Below, piece by piece: positions 9,601 through 18,628 of a stretch of DNA of 64,000 bases. The stretch comes from Nocardia paucivorans NBRC 100373 (GTDB lineage: Bacteria > Actinomycetota > Actinomycetes > Mycobacteriales > Mycobacteriaceae), in the NCBI RefSeq assembly GCF_000308675.1, contig NZ_BAGE01000018.1, positions 124,001-188,000 on the forward strand. The letters are read 5' to 3'. Every line of letters starts with the position of its first letter. Position 1 is the stretch's first letter. The notes under the pieces were generated by a model that had not been told where the DNA came from, did not search any database, and saw only the letters and a program-made list of their open reading frames with translations. The position numbers were made by a program, and so were the translations under genes.

Positions 9601-12600
9601 TGCATCGGTTGTTCGCGGAGACACTCGGACGCGACGACTTCGGTATCGACGACCGGTTCTTCGCCATCGGCGGTGACAGTATCCAGGCGATCCGCCTGGT
9701 CGACCGGGCGCGTACGGACGGATTGGCGATCAGCGCGAAGGACGTCTTCGAGTATCAGACGGTGCGCGCGTTGGCCGGTATCGCCGCCTCGGTTCCGGAT
9801 GCGGTTGCGGCACAGGACCCATCCGCCGCATACGGCGCGATGCCGGCCACGCCGATCATGGAGCGGCTCGCCCGATCGGGCACAACCGCCGACGACTTCG
9901 CACAGTACACGGTGATTCGGCTGCCCGCGGCGGTTCCCGATCCGGTGTTGCTCACCGCGCTACAGGCTCTCCTCGACCACCACGATGCACTGCGTATGCG
10001 GGCCGAATGGACGGCGCGGGAGGGATGGCGGGTGGAGATCCCGGAGCCCGGATCGGTACGTGCGCAGACTCTGTTGCGCCGGGTCGTGTCCACCGGCAGT
10101 CCCACACAACTGGTCGAGGAGCGGCTTGCCGCGCAGCGACGTCTGGTGCCGCGAGACGGTGTGATGGTGCAGGCCGTTCGGTTCGCCGGGGCGGAGAGCG
10201 ATCTACTGCTACTGACGATCCATCACCTGGTCGTCGACGATGTCTCCTGGCGGATCCTGCTGTCCGACCTGGAACGGGCGATATCGGGAAGCCCCCTCGA
10301 ACCGGTACCGGCCGCACTGCGCGTCTGGGCCGAAAGGATCGCGCAACAGGAGATTTCGGACGAGGAAGCCCAATGGTGGCGCACGAGTGTCGGGTCCGCG
10401 GCCACCACTATCGGTCACCGTCGCCCGGACCCCGGGCACGACCGCTCGACGGATGCCGTCGAGCTGACCGACAGATTGGATCCGGACTCGACCCACACAC
10501 TGCTCACCGTGGTGTCACACCGGTTCCGCGCGGATGTCACCGAGCTCCTGCTCGCCGCACTGGCGGTGGCGTTGGCGCGTTGGCAGGGCGCGGGGCCGGT
10601 GCTCGTCGACATAGCGCGTGACGGCCGCGATATCGTGCCGGGGCCGGATGTCTCCCGCACCGTCGGCCGGTTCACCGTGTCGTACCCGATGGTGCTCGAC
10701 GCTGCCGTCACCGATTGGGACGAGATGCTGTCCGGGGGGCCGGAGCTGGTACGCGCGGTACGTGCGGTCGTACAGCGGTTGCGGTCCGTGCCGAACCACG
10801 GCCTCGGGTACGGGCTGCTGTGTCGTGGTGAAGCCGGCGCCGAACTCGGTCCGCGGGCTGCCCTCGGCTTCACCTACCTCGGTCGATTCGATCCGAGCGG
10901 CACGGTGGTGGAGCCGGAATCGTTCGGCGGCCCGGCCGGCCCGGAAACGGCCTACGGGCACGAGTTGGACCTCGTCGCCCACGTGGACGCCGAGGGCGGA
11001 CTGTGCACCCACTGGATCTGGCCCGCCGCTCTGTTCGACCGCGCGACGATCACCGAACTCACCGAGCTGTGGGCGCAGGTGCTGTCCACCTTCGTCCGCC
11101 ACCACCGTGTTCCCGGCACGGGCGTCCACATCCCGTCGGATTTCCCGCTGGTGCGGATCGATCAAGAGGTGATCGACCGGATCGAACGGCACCACGGCGC
11201 GTTCACCGACCTGCTGCCCACCACCCCGATGCAGGCGGGAATGCTGTTTCATTCGTTCTACGAGACCGCTTCCGATCCGTACGCGGTGCAGCTGTTGCTC
11301 ACCCTGCGGGGTGACGTGGATGTGGACCGGCTGCGCCGGGCGGCGCGCACGGTGCTGCGTCGCCACCCGCAGTTGACCGGTGCCTTCGTGGTGCGGGGCG
11401 TGGAACGGCCACTGCTCGTGCTGCCGGCCGACCCGTCGTTGCCGGTGCGTGTGGTCGAGGCCGCCGGCCCCGCGGCGGACGATACGGTGGACCGGCTGGC
11501 GCGGGAGGACCTGCGGGCGCTCGACCCCGAGGTGGCCCCGCTCTTTCGCATCGCTGTCGTACACATCGGGCCGGGGCGGTGGCGGCTCGTGTTCTCGTTC
11601 CATCACGCGCTGCTCGACGGTTGGTCGACCGGCAACGTGCTCCGTGAGCTGTTGCAGAGCTATCACGGTATCGAGCTCGAACCCGCGCCGTCGTATCGGA
11701 GTGCGCTCGAAAGGTTCGCAGCCGAAGATCACGAGGACGCGCGCCGTGCATGGGCCGAGGAACTCCGCGGTGTCGAGCCCATCCGGTTCGGCCGCTCCGG
11801 TCCGACCGGGCCGGCCGAACCGCATATGTTCTCCCTCGATCCCACGACGTCCACGACGCTCACCGCCACGGCGGCGGCACATGGGGTGACCCTCAACTCC
11901 CTGATACAGGCGGTATGGGCACTGGCTCTCGGGTATCTCACCGGCAGCAGCGAAGTGGTGTTCGGGGTAACCGTCTCGGGACGTGATATCGGCACCGACA
12001 CCGAAGGGTTGGTCGGGATGCTCATGAACACGGTTCCGCTGCGGGTTCGGGTGGATCCGGCGGTTTCGGTGGTCGAGTTGGCCATGCGTATACAGTCCCG
12101 ACGTTCGGCGTTGCTCGAACACGATCACCTCGGGCTCGGCGATATTCTCGCTGCCGCCGGGGATGTCGGCGAACTGTTCGACACGGCGCTGATCTTCGAG
12201 AATTTTCCGCTCGATATGGCGGCCTTCACCGATCCGACGGCCGAGTTGTCGGTACTGACGGTCGATTACCGTGATCGCACCCACTATCCGTTGGCGGTGA
12301 CCGTGTTCCCCGGGCCGGTGCTGAGATTCCGTCTGGGTATCCGCCCGGGGCAGGTGGACTGGTTCGGGACGGCCGAGGACATATGGTCGGTGTTGTCCGG
12401 TCTGTGTGCGGCCGTCGCGAACCGACCACACGACCCGGTAGGGCGGATTCGAATACCGGCGCCGGGGGTGTTAGACCGGCGTTCGGGCGTATCCGTAACG
12501 GTTCCGGATCGAACGGTGGCCGAGGTTTTCGAGACGACAGCGGCCGTGTACGGTGCGCGGACCGCATTGTGGTGCGCGGGAACCGAGATCACCTACGGTG

Positions 12601-15600
12601 AATTGAACGCCCGCGCCAATCGTTTCGCCCGTCGACTGGCCCGGCTGGGGGTAGGCGCCGGCACGCCGGTGGGGATCGCGCTACCACGCTCACCCGAACT
12701 GGTGGTGGCCTTCCTCGCGGTGCTGAAATTGGGCGCGGTCTGCCTGCCCATCCACGACGGCTACCCACCCGAGCGTGTCGAATGGCTGTTGCGCCATACC
12801 GGGGCCGAACTGGTTCTGCGTGATATCGGCGCGGACGAGAACGCCGCCGCGGAACTGCCCGACACGAACCCGGGGACGGTCGTGGCCTCCGACGCGCCGG
12901 CCTGGCTGATGTTCACCTCGGGATCGACCGGAACTCCCAAGGGAGTGCAGGTCACGCACCGCAATATCGTGGCCCGCGCCCTCGATCGGATCGGCCACGG
13001 CAACGAGCATCGGCGGCTGCTTCTGCACTCCCCCTACACCTGGGACATGGTCGTCTATGAACTGTGGATGCCCTTGTTGACCGGGCACAGTGTGGCGATA
13101 GCGCCGCCCGGCCCCTTGGTCGCCGACGATTACCGCGAGGTGATCGACCGTGGTTCGGTCACCTCGATCCTGATCTCGGCCGGGCTGTTTCAGGTGCTCG
13201 CCGAGGCCATGCCCGCGGAACTGGCGCGCGTGGAACATATCGCGATCGCCGGTGATGTGCCGGCGCCCGCGGCGATCGCCCGGGTTCGTGCCGCCCGTCC
13301 GGCGGTGGCGGTGACGAACCTGTACGGCCCGGTGGAGACCACCGCGTTCGCGCTCGCGCATCGTATTCCGTGCGAACCCGTCGACGACCGACCGGTGCCG
13401 ATCGGAGCCCCGGTCGACAACACCGGGGTCGCGGTGCTCGACAGCGCGCTGCGGCCGGTTCCGGTCGAGGTGGCGGGGGAGATATATCTGTCCGGTGCGG
13501 GGGTGGCGGGCGGATATATGCGGCAACCCGCGCTCAGCGCGGCCCGGTTCGTCGCGAACCCGTACGGTCGGCCCGGCACCCTGATGTATCGCACCGGGGA
13601 CTTGGGCCGTTGGGACGCCGACGGCCGGCTGCATTTCCTCGGGCGGGCCGACCGGCAGCAGAAGATCAACGGTTTCCGGGTCGAACCGGGTGAGGTGGAG
13701 GCCGCCATACGGCAGGACCCCGATATCGCCGCGGCAGTGGTCACCGCGCGGCAGTCGAAAACCGGGAAATCGCTGGTGGCATATGTGGTGGGGCGGGACC
13801 GGCGGATCGATCCGGTGCGAGTACGGGCCCGATTGGCCGAGACGCTGCCGTCCTACCTGGTGCCGGCCGTGGTCGTGCCACTCGACGAACTACCGCTCAC
13901 CCCGAACGGAAAGGTCGATATCGCGGCCCTGCCGCTCCCCGAATCCACCTCCTCGGGCGCGGTGGGCACGCAGCGGCAACAAGTTCTGGCCAGTGTTGTC
14001 GCCGGTGTGCTCGGTGTCGACGAGATCGGAGTGGATGAGGACTTTTTCGCCGCAGGTGGTAACTCGCTTTCGGCGATCAGGTTGGTCGACGCGGTGAATA
14101 CCACCTTCGAGGCCGGGATAACCCTGCGTGACCTGTTCGAGCACCCCACCGTGGCCGGTTTGGATCATCGACTCGATACGGCCGACCCGGCCCGAAGTCG
14201 TCCACCGCTCGTCCCTCGCCGGCATACCGAACCGGTTCCGTTGACGCCCACGCAGCAGCGACTGTGGACCATCAACTATCTGTCCGGGGGACAGGCCGAT
14301 TATCTGATGCCGCAGGCCGTCGAGATCGACGGTCCGTTGGATATCGCGGCGTTGCGCGCGGCCGTCGCGGATGTGATCGCGCGACACGAGATCCTGCGCA
14401 CCGTCCTGCCCTACCTCGACCACGGGCCGGTGCAGCGGGTGCTACCCGCTCCGGCGGTCGACAGCGGCGTGGACGGGGCGCACCGCATCTCCGGGATCGA
14501 GACCTATTTCCGAGTGGAAGACCGTACCGAGGAAGATCTGTCCGCGATGCTCGCTGCCGAACTCGAGCGCGGTTTCGATGTCCGGACCCAGGTGCCGCTG
14601 CGTACTGTGCTGTTCCGGCTCGGCGAGACACGGCATGTGTTCCTGATCGTGGTGCACCATATCGCCGGTGATGCGGAGTCCCTGGTGCGTCTGTCGCAGG
14701 AGCTCGTCGCCGCCTATACGGCCCGTGTCGCGGGCCATGCTCCGGAATGGCCGATGCCCGCTGTGCGATTCGCCGACTACACCCTGTGGTTACGAGATCT
14801 GATGGGTGAGGAGTCGGACCCGACAACCCGAGCGGCCGCCCAGGCGCGTTACTGGTTGGCCGAACTCGCCGGGCTGCCCGAATCGCCGCTACTGCCCACC
14901 GATCACCCTCGGACGGAACGGGTGGACAATCGCGCCGAGGCGGTGCCGCTGTCCCTCGACGCGGCCACTCACCGGGCGATCGTGCGCATCGCCCGGGAAT
15001 GCTCGGCCAGCACCTATCTGATTCTGCACACCGCTTTCGTCTGCGTGCTGGCCGAATTCGGTGCCGGGCACGATATCCCCGTCGGTGTGATGGTGAGCGG
15101 CCGGGACCACGAGGCGCTCGACCGGATGATCGGCTGCGCCGTGCACACCGTGGTCCTTCGGGCGGACACCTCCGGCGCACCCACCTACCGGCAACTGGTG
15201 GTCCGGTTACGCGATCGGTTGCTCGGCGCCACCGAGCACAAGGAATTCCCGTTCGACCGGCTGGTGACCCTGTTGAACCCGCCGCGCTCGCGCCACCACT
15301 ATCCGCTGTTCCAGGTCGCGTCCACGTTCTACCGCGATATCGTGACCGATCATTCCTTCGGCGGCGCCACGGCCCGTCTGCTGCCGTTGCCGCCGCAACG
15401 TACGGAATTCGATCTGCTGCTCCAGCTGCGTGACGGCTACACCCCGGGCCGGGGACCTGCCGGTATCGGCGGTGAGCTGGTCTACGCGGCAGAACTGTTC
15501 GAGCGGGCGACGATCGAGAAGATGGCCGACCGGATGCGGGAGACGCTGGGGACGATATGTGCCGATATCGATGCCCCTATTCGCATCCCCGGTTCGGGCG

Positions 15601-15650
15601 ACGCGGTGCGCGAACCGGTGTCCGACGGCACTTTCGGCGGACGCCGGTAG
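6681..15650 (+). CDS. Non-ribosomal peptide synthetase, C-A-T-E-C-A-T-C, no thioesterase
   Basis: Two-module NRPS of 2989 residues. The ATG at 6681 overlaps the upstream stop by one base and has GAGG seven bases before it; GTG at 6678 is an alternative. Domains: C1 (about 10-440, HHIVLDG 132-138; its opening PLTAAQQ resembles EntF-like or starter C domains); A1 (about 470-950, YTSGSTGKPKG near 616; pocket D-F-W-N-I-G-M-V-F, threonine-like); T1 (GGDSI, Ser about 1000); E (about 1050-1487, HHLVVDD 1181-1187); C2 (about 1500-1930, HHALLDG near 1641); A2 (about 1945-2428, FTSGSTGTPKG near 2078; pocket D-M-Y-L-A-A-L-A-F, unassigned); T2 (GGNSL, Ser about 2462); terminal C3 (about 2517-2960, HHIAGDA from 2659). 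The E domain reads ARDGRD (1312-1317) where its homologues read EGHGRE, so epimerisation is doubtful. With no thioesterase, C3 may be a release/cyclisation domain or may feed a synthetase encoded elsewhere. Confidence 0.96.
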   Translation: MGTGGVWPKWPLTAAQQEIRLAHELDETGVRSIVGGYVHIHGRIDADLFERAVRIVVAGSETLRVRIDGNTQIVEELPDWPLERDRFRTVAEAERWLYAELHNPFDLGTAPLFEQRLLDVGEAGYLWFVKAHHIVLDGASFIALLRRVAGVYTELSAGREVVSEVFDRVETLVAQDNHYRESERFAADRKFWSDRLADMPEAPMFAEGPGRSDPTAYLRHTGDLAASDWRDLRELGERWEVGWPALVLSAAAILLHADTGARTVALGLAVPAKRSRTALGMTANVVPLRLDVDPADTVAALARAARAESLSALRHQRYRLADMLADVHAAGGERRIVGPVVNILPRQQDVLFGPYPATLHDMSAGRTEDFTISVYEGLPRLRVAIDSTTARFRKPDLAAQHKRFLSALRALARASEEPAEPTIGRLRFDIAAGADTPPGSTALPHGPNAPRRTVVVRPHDPMAAPDDVEARRTLVSWFAHSVRTHGRNPALTCGAETLTYAELDERSDLLARRIAAAGVGPGAFVAIALPRSAELVVGIVAVLKTGAAYVPVDPANPVERIRMILDDCAPALVVTTSEMVLPTVVAPILAVDEPGADIPAEPVRLPRPADPAYVIYTSGSTGKPKGVLVTHANVVRLFTRTEEWFGFGSTDVWTLFHSVAFDFSVWEIWGALLYGGRLVVVDTDTARSPADFRHLLAAESVTVLNQTPSAFGMLVDADASRPASELAVRWVILGGEAIEPHRVTAWYERHPDRPVVDMYGATETTVFTTGYVIDARTPADIIGRPIPDLKVYLLDAALRPVPDGVPGELYIAGPGVAGAYLRRRGLTAARFVADPVGPPGALMYRSGDIARRVDGMLEYLGRVDRQVKIRGFRIERGEVEAALHALPEVSAAAVLVDDTPRLIAYVVSELDTEVIRDRIAATLPAHALPSAVVAVPELPLTGNGKLDERRLLAIRPSRSGDAIDRPRTDLQKRLHRLFAETLGRDDFGIDDRFFAIGGDSIQAIRLVDRARTDGLAISAKDVFEYQTVRALAGIAASVPDAVAAQDPSAAYGAMPATPIMERLARSGTTADDFAQYTVIRLPAAVPDPVLLTALQALLDHHDALRMRAEWTAREGWRVEIPEPGSVRAQTLLRRVVSTGSPTQLVEERLAAQRRLVPRDGVMVQAVRFAGAESDLLLLTIHHLVVDDVSWRILLSDLERAISGSPLEPVPAALRVWAERIAQQEISDEEAQWWRTSVGSAATTIGHRRPDPGHDRSTDAVELTDRLDPDSTHTLLTVVSHRFRADVTELLLAALAVALARWQGAGPVLVDIARDGRDIVPGPDVSRTVGRFTVSYPMVLDAAVTDWDEMLSGGPELVRAVRAVVQRLRSVPNHGLGYGLLCRGEAGAELGPRAALGFTYLGRFDPSGTVVEPESFGGPAGPETAYGHELDLVAHVDAEGGLCTHWIWPAALFDRATITELTELWAQVLSTFVRHHRVPGTGVHIPSDFPLVRIDQEVIDRIERHHGAFTDLLPTTPMQAGMLFHSFYETASDPYAVQLLLTLRGDVDVDRLRRAARTVLRRHPQLTGAFVVRGVERPLLVLPADPSLPVRVVEAAGPAADDTVDRLAREDLRALDPEVAPLFRIAVVHIGPGRWRLVFSFHHALLDGWSTGNVLRELLQSYHGIELEPAPSYRSALERFAAEDHEDARRAWAEELRGVEPIRFGRSGPTGPAEPHMFSLDPTTSTTLTATAAAHGVTLNSLIQAVWALALGYLTGSSEVVFGVTVSGRDIGTDTEGLVGMLMNTVPLRVRVDPAVSVVELAMRIQSRRSALLEHDHLGLGDILAAAGDVGELFDTALIFENFPLDMAAFTDPTAELSVLTVDYRDRTHYPLAVTVFPGPVLRFRLGIRPGQVDWFGTAEDIWSVLSGLCAAVANRPHDPVGRIRIPAPGVLDRRSGVSVTVPDRTVAEVFETTAAVYGARTALWCAGTEITYGELNARANRFARRLARLGVGAGTPVGIALPRSPELVVAFLAVLKLGAVCLPIHDGYPPERVEWLLRHTGAELVLRDIGADENAAAELPDTNPGTVVASDAPAWLMFTSGSTGTPKGVQVTHRNIVARALDRIGHGNEHRRLLLHSPYTWDMVVYELWMPLLTGHSVAIAPPGPLVADDYREVIDRGSVTSILISAGLFQVLAEAMPAELARVEHIAIAGDVPAPAAIARVRAARPAVAVTNLYGPVETTAFALAHRIPCEPVDDRPVPIGAPVDNTGVAVLDSALRPVPVEVAGEIYLSGAGVAGGYMRQPALSAARFVANPYGRPGTLMYRTGDLGRWDADGRLHFLGRADRQQKINGFRVEPGEVEAAIRQDPDIAAAVVTARQSKTGKSLVAYVVGRDRRIDPVRVRARLAETLPSYLVPAVVVPLDELPLTPNGKVDIAALPLPESTSSGAVGTQRQQVLASVVAGVLGVDEIGVDEDFFAAGGNSLSAIRLVDAVNTTFEAGITLRDLFEHPTVAGLDHRLDTADPARSRPPLVPRRHTEPVPLTPTQQRLWTINYLSGGQADYLMPQAVEIDGPLDIAALRAAVADVIARHEILRTVLPYLDHGPVQRVLPAPAVDSGVDGAHRISGIETYFRVEDRTEEDLSAMLAAELERGFDVRTQVPLRTVLFRLGETRHVFLIVVHHIAGDAESLVRLSQELVAAYTARVAGHAPEWPMPAVRFADYTLWLRDLMGEESDPTTRAAAQARYWLAELAGLPESPLLPTDHPRTERVDNRAEAVPLSLDAATHRAIVRIARECSASTYLILHTAFVCVLAEFGAGHDIPVGVMVSGRDHEALDRMIGCAVHTVVLRADTSGAPTYRQLVVRLRDRLLGATEHKEFPFDRLVTLLNPPRSRHHYPLFQVASTFYRDIVTDHSFGGATARLLPLPPQRTEFDLLLQLRDGYTPGRGPAGIGGELVYAAELFERATIEKMADRMRETLGTICADIDAPIRIPGSGDAVREPVSDGTFGGRR

Positions 15651-15713
15651 CCTGTTCGGGATCGATGTGGATTCGGCCGTCGCCGTCGGGCCCTTCGCCG
15701 CGGTCGACGGTGT

Positions 15714-15938
15714 TCACAGACCGAAGGTGTCGCGGGCGCGGGATTTCCATTCCTCGACGAGTTGACGAGCTTGCCGGTCGAATTCCTGCCGGTCGGCCGC
15801 CGGCCAGGTGTCGGGATCGGTGTCGAGGCCGCGTTCGGTGACGAACCGCATGAAATGGGTGGAGGTGGCTTCGCTGCGGGCCCGGATGAACTCACGTTCC
15901 TCCGGGGTGGGGGTCATAGATTCTTCATCCCGTGCCAC
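15714..15938 (-). CDS. Small acidic protein of unknown function, coupled to upstream gene
   Basis: A 74-residue charged soluble protein with no signal peptide or membrane segment. I do not recognise the family. A GTG start at 15938 follows AAAGGA at good spacing. An ATG at 15917 would instead give 67 residues and would share ATGA exactly with the stop of the upstream gene. Either way translation is coupled to that gene. A small helical, charge-rich protein translated directly after a larger protein would suit a partner, chaperone or antidote role, but nothing in the sequence proves this. It converges with the NRPS gene ending at 15650. Confidence 0.7.
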   Translation of the reverse strand: MARDEESMTPTPEEREFIRARSEATSTHFMRFVTERGLDTDPDTWPAADRQEFDRQARQLVEEWKSRARDTFGL

Positions 15939-16990
15939 GTCGATCCTTTCATCAGTTCCTCGCCGAGTCTCGGGTTGTCCCCGGCGAGCAGGACCAGTTC
16001 TCGTGGCGAGGGAAATCCGGCGACCGGTCCGTCGAATCGGGTGCGCATATTCTCGAGCAGTGCGATGTCGCCGGGGGTCAGGGGGCCGATTTCCCCGCCG
16101 AGCAGCGAGTCGATGCGGGCTCGCATATTGATGACGGACTTCGCCAGTTTCTCGGGGTCCGGGTTCCAGTCGTAGCCGGACTTGGCCCAGGCGACTCCGC
16201 CATCGAGGGGGTCGTCCGCATTGAGCCTGGTGGCGACCAGCTCTATCCTGTCGACGCCCGATCGGCGGAAGTAGTCCTCGGTGGAGGCGGAGAACGTGGT
16301 TGCGAATCCTCTACCGATGCAGTCCTTGTGGAGTTCCGTGCGTTCGTTGGTGGCCACCAACTCCCCTTGGTCGTCGCGGATGAAGTTGTAGATGAGCGAT
16401 CCGGCGTCTTTGCCCGCTTCGTCGCGGATATCCGCGACGAAGCGGGTGAGTGCCGGGAAGGCACGTCCGTCCTTGTCGACCCAGGAGGGGTTGTGCCATG
16501 CGACCAGATTATCGAGGTGATAGGGACCGTACCGGCGCTGTAGTCCGCTCAGCTCCCGGGTCAGCGCCTTGTCGTCGAGGTCGCCGCGGCAGGCGCGGTC
16601 GTGTAACTCGTCCAGCGGGGACATATGCGACAGGTCGGTGACCGGTGCCCGCGTCCCGTGTGCGGTGATGACGGGCTCGGACGTTCGGGTACCTCCGACT
16701 CCATCGCGCATTCGGGCATCTCGGCTCCCGAGACGAAGGCGAAGCAGCCGTCGCAGGGTGTTACATATGCGTCCGATCGGCTCCTCGGTGTCGCGCGTCT
16801 CTTCGGGTCGGAGCACCCGCTCCCGGTTCGGGCAGGTACTCGCACAGTGCCGTCCGTGCGATCCTGGGCAACCGCCCGATGGACGGCAGCGATTCGTCGG
16901 GGTGGGCGGTCGGAGGTGGTGCCGCGGGCCCATCCCGCTCGACACGAGGTTTTCGTGACCGCGATCGGGCCGGTTCGAGGAGATCGCCAT
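15914..16990 (-). CDS. Unknown protein, conserved-looking C-terminal domain; N-terminus uncertain
   Basis: About 358 residues if read from ATG 16990, which has a strong GAGGAAA ribosome-binding site. The last 225 residues look like a real folded domain: an N-terminal helical segment (SPLDELHDRACRGDLDD), then a motif-rich part with HKDCIGRG, a run ending in GVAWAKSGYDWNPDPE, and a helical tail. The Trp/Gly/Tyr-rich stretch recalls conserved C-terminal domains found in actinobacterial secreted or toxin-like proteins, but I cannot name the family. The first about 120 residues are Arg/Pro/Cys-rich and resemble out-of-frame translation, so the real start may be ATG 16624 or 16711, or the N-terminus may be broken by frameshifts. 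The stop overlaps the start of the 74-residue gene downstream. Confidence 0.6.
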   Translation of the reverse strand: MAISSNRPDRGHENLVSSGMGPRHHLRPPTPTNRCRPSGGCPGSHGRHCASTCPNRERVLRPEETRDTEEPIGRICNTLRRLLRLRLGSRDARMRDGVGGTRTSEPVITAHGTRAPVTDLSHMSPLDELHDRACRGDLDDKALTRELSGLQRRYGPYHLDNLVAWHNPSWVDKDGRAFPALTRFVADIRDEAGKDAGSLIYNFIRDDQGELVATNERTELHKDCIGRGFATTFSASTEDYFRRSGVDRIELVATRLNADDPLDGGVAWAKSGYDWNPDPEKLAKSVINMRARIDSLLGGEIGPLTPGDIALLENMRTRFDGPVAGFPSPRELVLLAGDNPRLGEELMKGSTWHGMKNL

Positions 16991-17367
16991 GAGGGTTTCC
17001 TCGGGTCGCATGTGCATACACATCGGTCTTCACCACCCCCGATTGTGTCCGAAGAACGGTTTCGCATTATCGAACGCACCGACTTCACGACATGTTCGCG
17101 AACGATCGCCGGAGCGGTCGACCCGACCGTGCCCACCATACCGTCCGGTATGTCGCGGGATGGCCGACGCGATGGGAGCCCGGGTGATGGCTCGGATCGG
17201 GAGACGATCCGGCCGCGGTGAAACAGCGCGCGTCTTCATACCGGGCGCGCTCGGATTCATCGGGTGCGGGCCGTGCGGGGACCGAGCCGGGCGGCACTGG
17301 GTGGGATCGGGGTTCCGGAATCGGAAAACCACCGCCGTCGAGGCGGTATTTCTGGGGAGAATTGCCT
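16991..17367. other. Intergenic region, divergent genes
   Basis: About 380 bases between a minus-strand and a plus-strand gene, so promoters for both should lie here. I see no clear sigma-factor hexamers and no credible small gene. A plus-strand reading frame continues upstream from the next gene to 17218, but its extra residues look like noise. Confidence 0.4.
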
Positions 17368-17727
17368 ATGGGGCAAAAACTTTGGGTGGCCACCCGCAAT
17401 GGGTTCTGGGTTCGCGCCGATCAGGTGGTGGCGGTCGGGGTTGTCGAGGTCGGTACTCAACTTCCGGAAAGTCCGGGGAGCTTCGGTGAGTGCGATGTGG
17501 TCGTGCGACTGGCGGTCCCGGCGGGGGAGTGGGAAACCGGCGAGTCGGGTACCAGCGGCCGGTTGCGGCCCGCTACGTACTCCCTGGTCCGCCTGCCGGA
17601 GGCGAAGACTGCGCGGGAGGTCGCCTGCGAGGTGATGGTTCGGTTGGCGCAGCACACCGATGACGCGGCCACGCTCGAGGTCACCCTCGACGGCACGGTG
17701 ATCCTCGTACCGCTTCCGTCGGAGTAG
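17368..17727 (+). CDS. Small protein of unknown function (119 aa)
   Basis: The ATG at 17368 is preceded by GGGGAGA (17354-17360) at a good distance; an in-frame GTG far upstream at 17218 adds 50 low-complexity residues and is rejected. The protein begins MGQKLWVATRNGFWVRADQV and is predicted to be a soluble, beta-rich fold with Val-rich strands, a Gly/Thr-rich loop around residues 50-60, one amphipathic helix (about 80-95) and a final beta hairpin. There is no signal peptide or membrane segment. I do not recognise a family. It lies 90 bases before a Ddn-like gene on the same strand, so co-transcription is possible. Confidence 0.65.
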   Translation: MGQKLWVATRNGFWVRADQVVAVGVVEVGTQLPESPGSFGECDVVVRLAVPAGEWETGESGTSGRLRPATYSLVRLPEAKTAREVACEVMVRLAQHTDDAATLEVTLDGTVILVPLPSE

Positions 17728-17817
17728 GTGTAAGCGCCCGGGTGCGTGCGGTCGGTTCCGCCGCGGCCGACCTACAGTGGGAAGAGGATGCGTCCGGTAA
17801 CGGGAAGGGGAGCCGCG

Positions 17818-18291
17818 ATGACATCGGAAGTGCCGGGAAGCCGGCTCGGCGCTCGCCTGCTGCGTACTCGTGCGTTCGTTCGCGCGCCCATTCCGCTCTA
17901 TCGGGCGGGTCTCGGTTTTCTCTTCGGTTCGCGGCTGCTCCTGCTGGAGCATATCGGGCGAAAGACCGGCACCCGGCGGTTCGCCGTATTGGAGGTGGTG
18001 GACCGGCCGACTCCCGATCGGATCGTCATCGCGTCCGGGTTCGGGACCGAGTCCCAGTGGTATCGCAATATCCGGGCCCATCCGCGAGTGCGGATCTGGA
18101 TCGGTGCCCGTCGTGGTGTGGCGGCCACCGCGACCCCGATGAGCGTGGACGAATCGGCCGCCGTCCTCGCCCGCTACGCGGCCGAACACCCCCGTGCCTG
18201 GAAACGGCTGCGCGCCACCATCGAACAGGCCACCGGCGCGTCGGTCGACGGCCTGCCGATGGTGCTTCTGCGTCTGAACCCGGCGGACTGA
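17818..18291 (+). CDS. Nitroreductase family deazaflavin (F420)-dependent oxidoreductase
   Basis: A 157-residue split beta-barrel protein of the Ddn/FDOR-B type. These proteins bind F420H2 (some relatives bind FMN or fatty acids) and reduce quinones or other hydrophobic substrates near the membrane. Visible family signs are the HIGRKTGTRR segment (about 45-55), the strand IVIASGFGTESQWYRNIRAHP (about 70-90), and the RVRIWIG strand that follows. Length agrees with the family. The ATG at 17818 is preceded by GGGAAGGGGAG. The substrate cannot be told from sequence. It stands alone, with about 340 bases before the GMC oxidoreductase gene. Confidence 0.85.
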   Translation: MTSEVPGSRLGARLLRTRAFVRAPIPLYRAGLGFLFGSRLLLLEHIGRKTGTRRFAVLEVVDRPTPDRIVIASGFGTESQWYRNIRAHPRVRIWIGARRGVAATATPMSVDESAAVLARYAAEHPRAWKRLRATIEQATGASVDGLPMVLLRLNPAD

Positions 18292-18628
18292 TCCCACCGA
18301 CCGGCCGACTCGAGTTCGGTGGGCATGAAGGTCGGGGAGCTCGTATCGGTGGTGTCCCGGGCCGGTTGGTCGAGGAACAGGTGCGAGTCGGGGGGACGGG
18401 GCAGATAACGGCTTTCCGCGTGAGGTCGTGCTCGAAGCATCGGATTCGGGAACGAACATGGTCGCGGCCCGGCCCCGGTTCGACGGGGAAAGAGCAGTGC
18501 ACACAGCGGATGATGTGATCGGCCATTCCTGAGCGAGTACGCTATATATCTGCGCATATGCCGGGCTTGTGAGCAAGGATTCATGCTGCGTGGTAGAACT
18601 TCGTGGGCAGCGTGAAGGGCGGACTCAC
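18292..18628. other. Intergenic region before GMC oxidoreductase gene
   Basis: About 337 bases without a credible gene. An AT-rich patch around 18541-18560, containing TATATA at 18543-18548, is the most promoter-like part and lies about 80 bases before the next start. No matching -35 box is evident. Confidence 0.35.
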
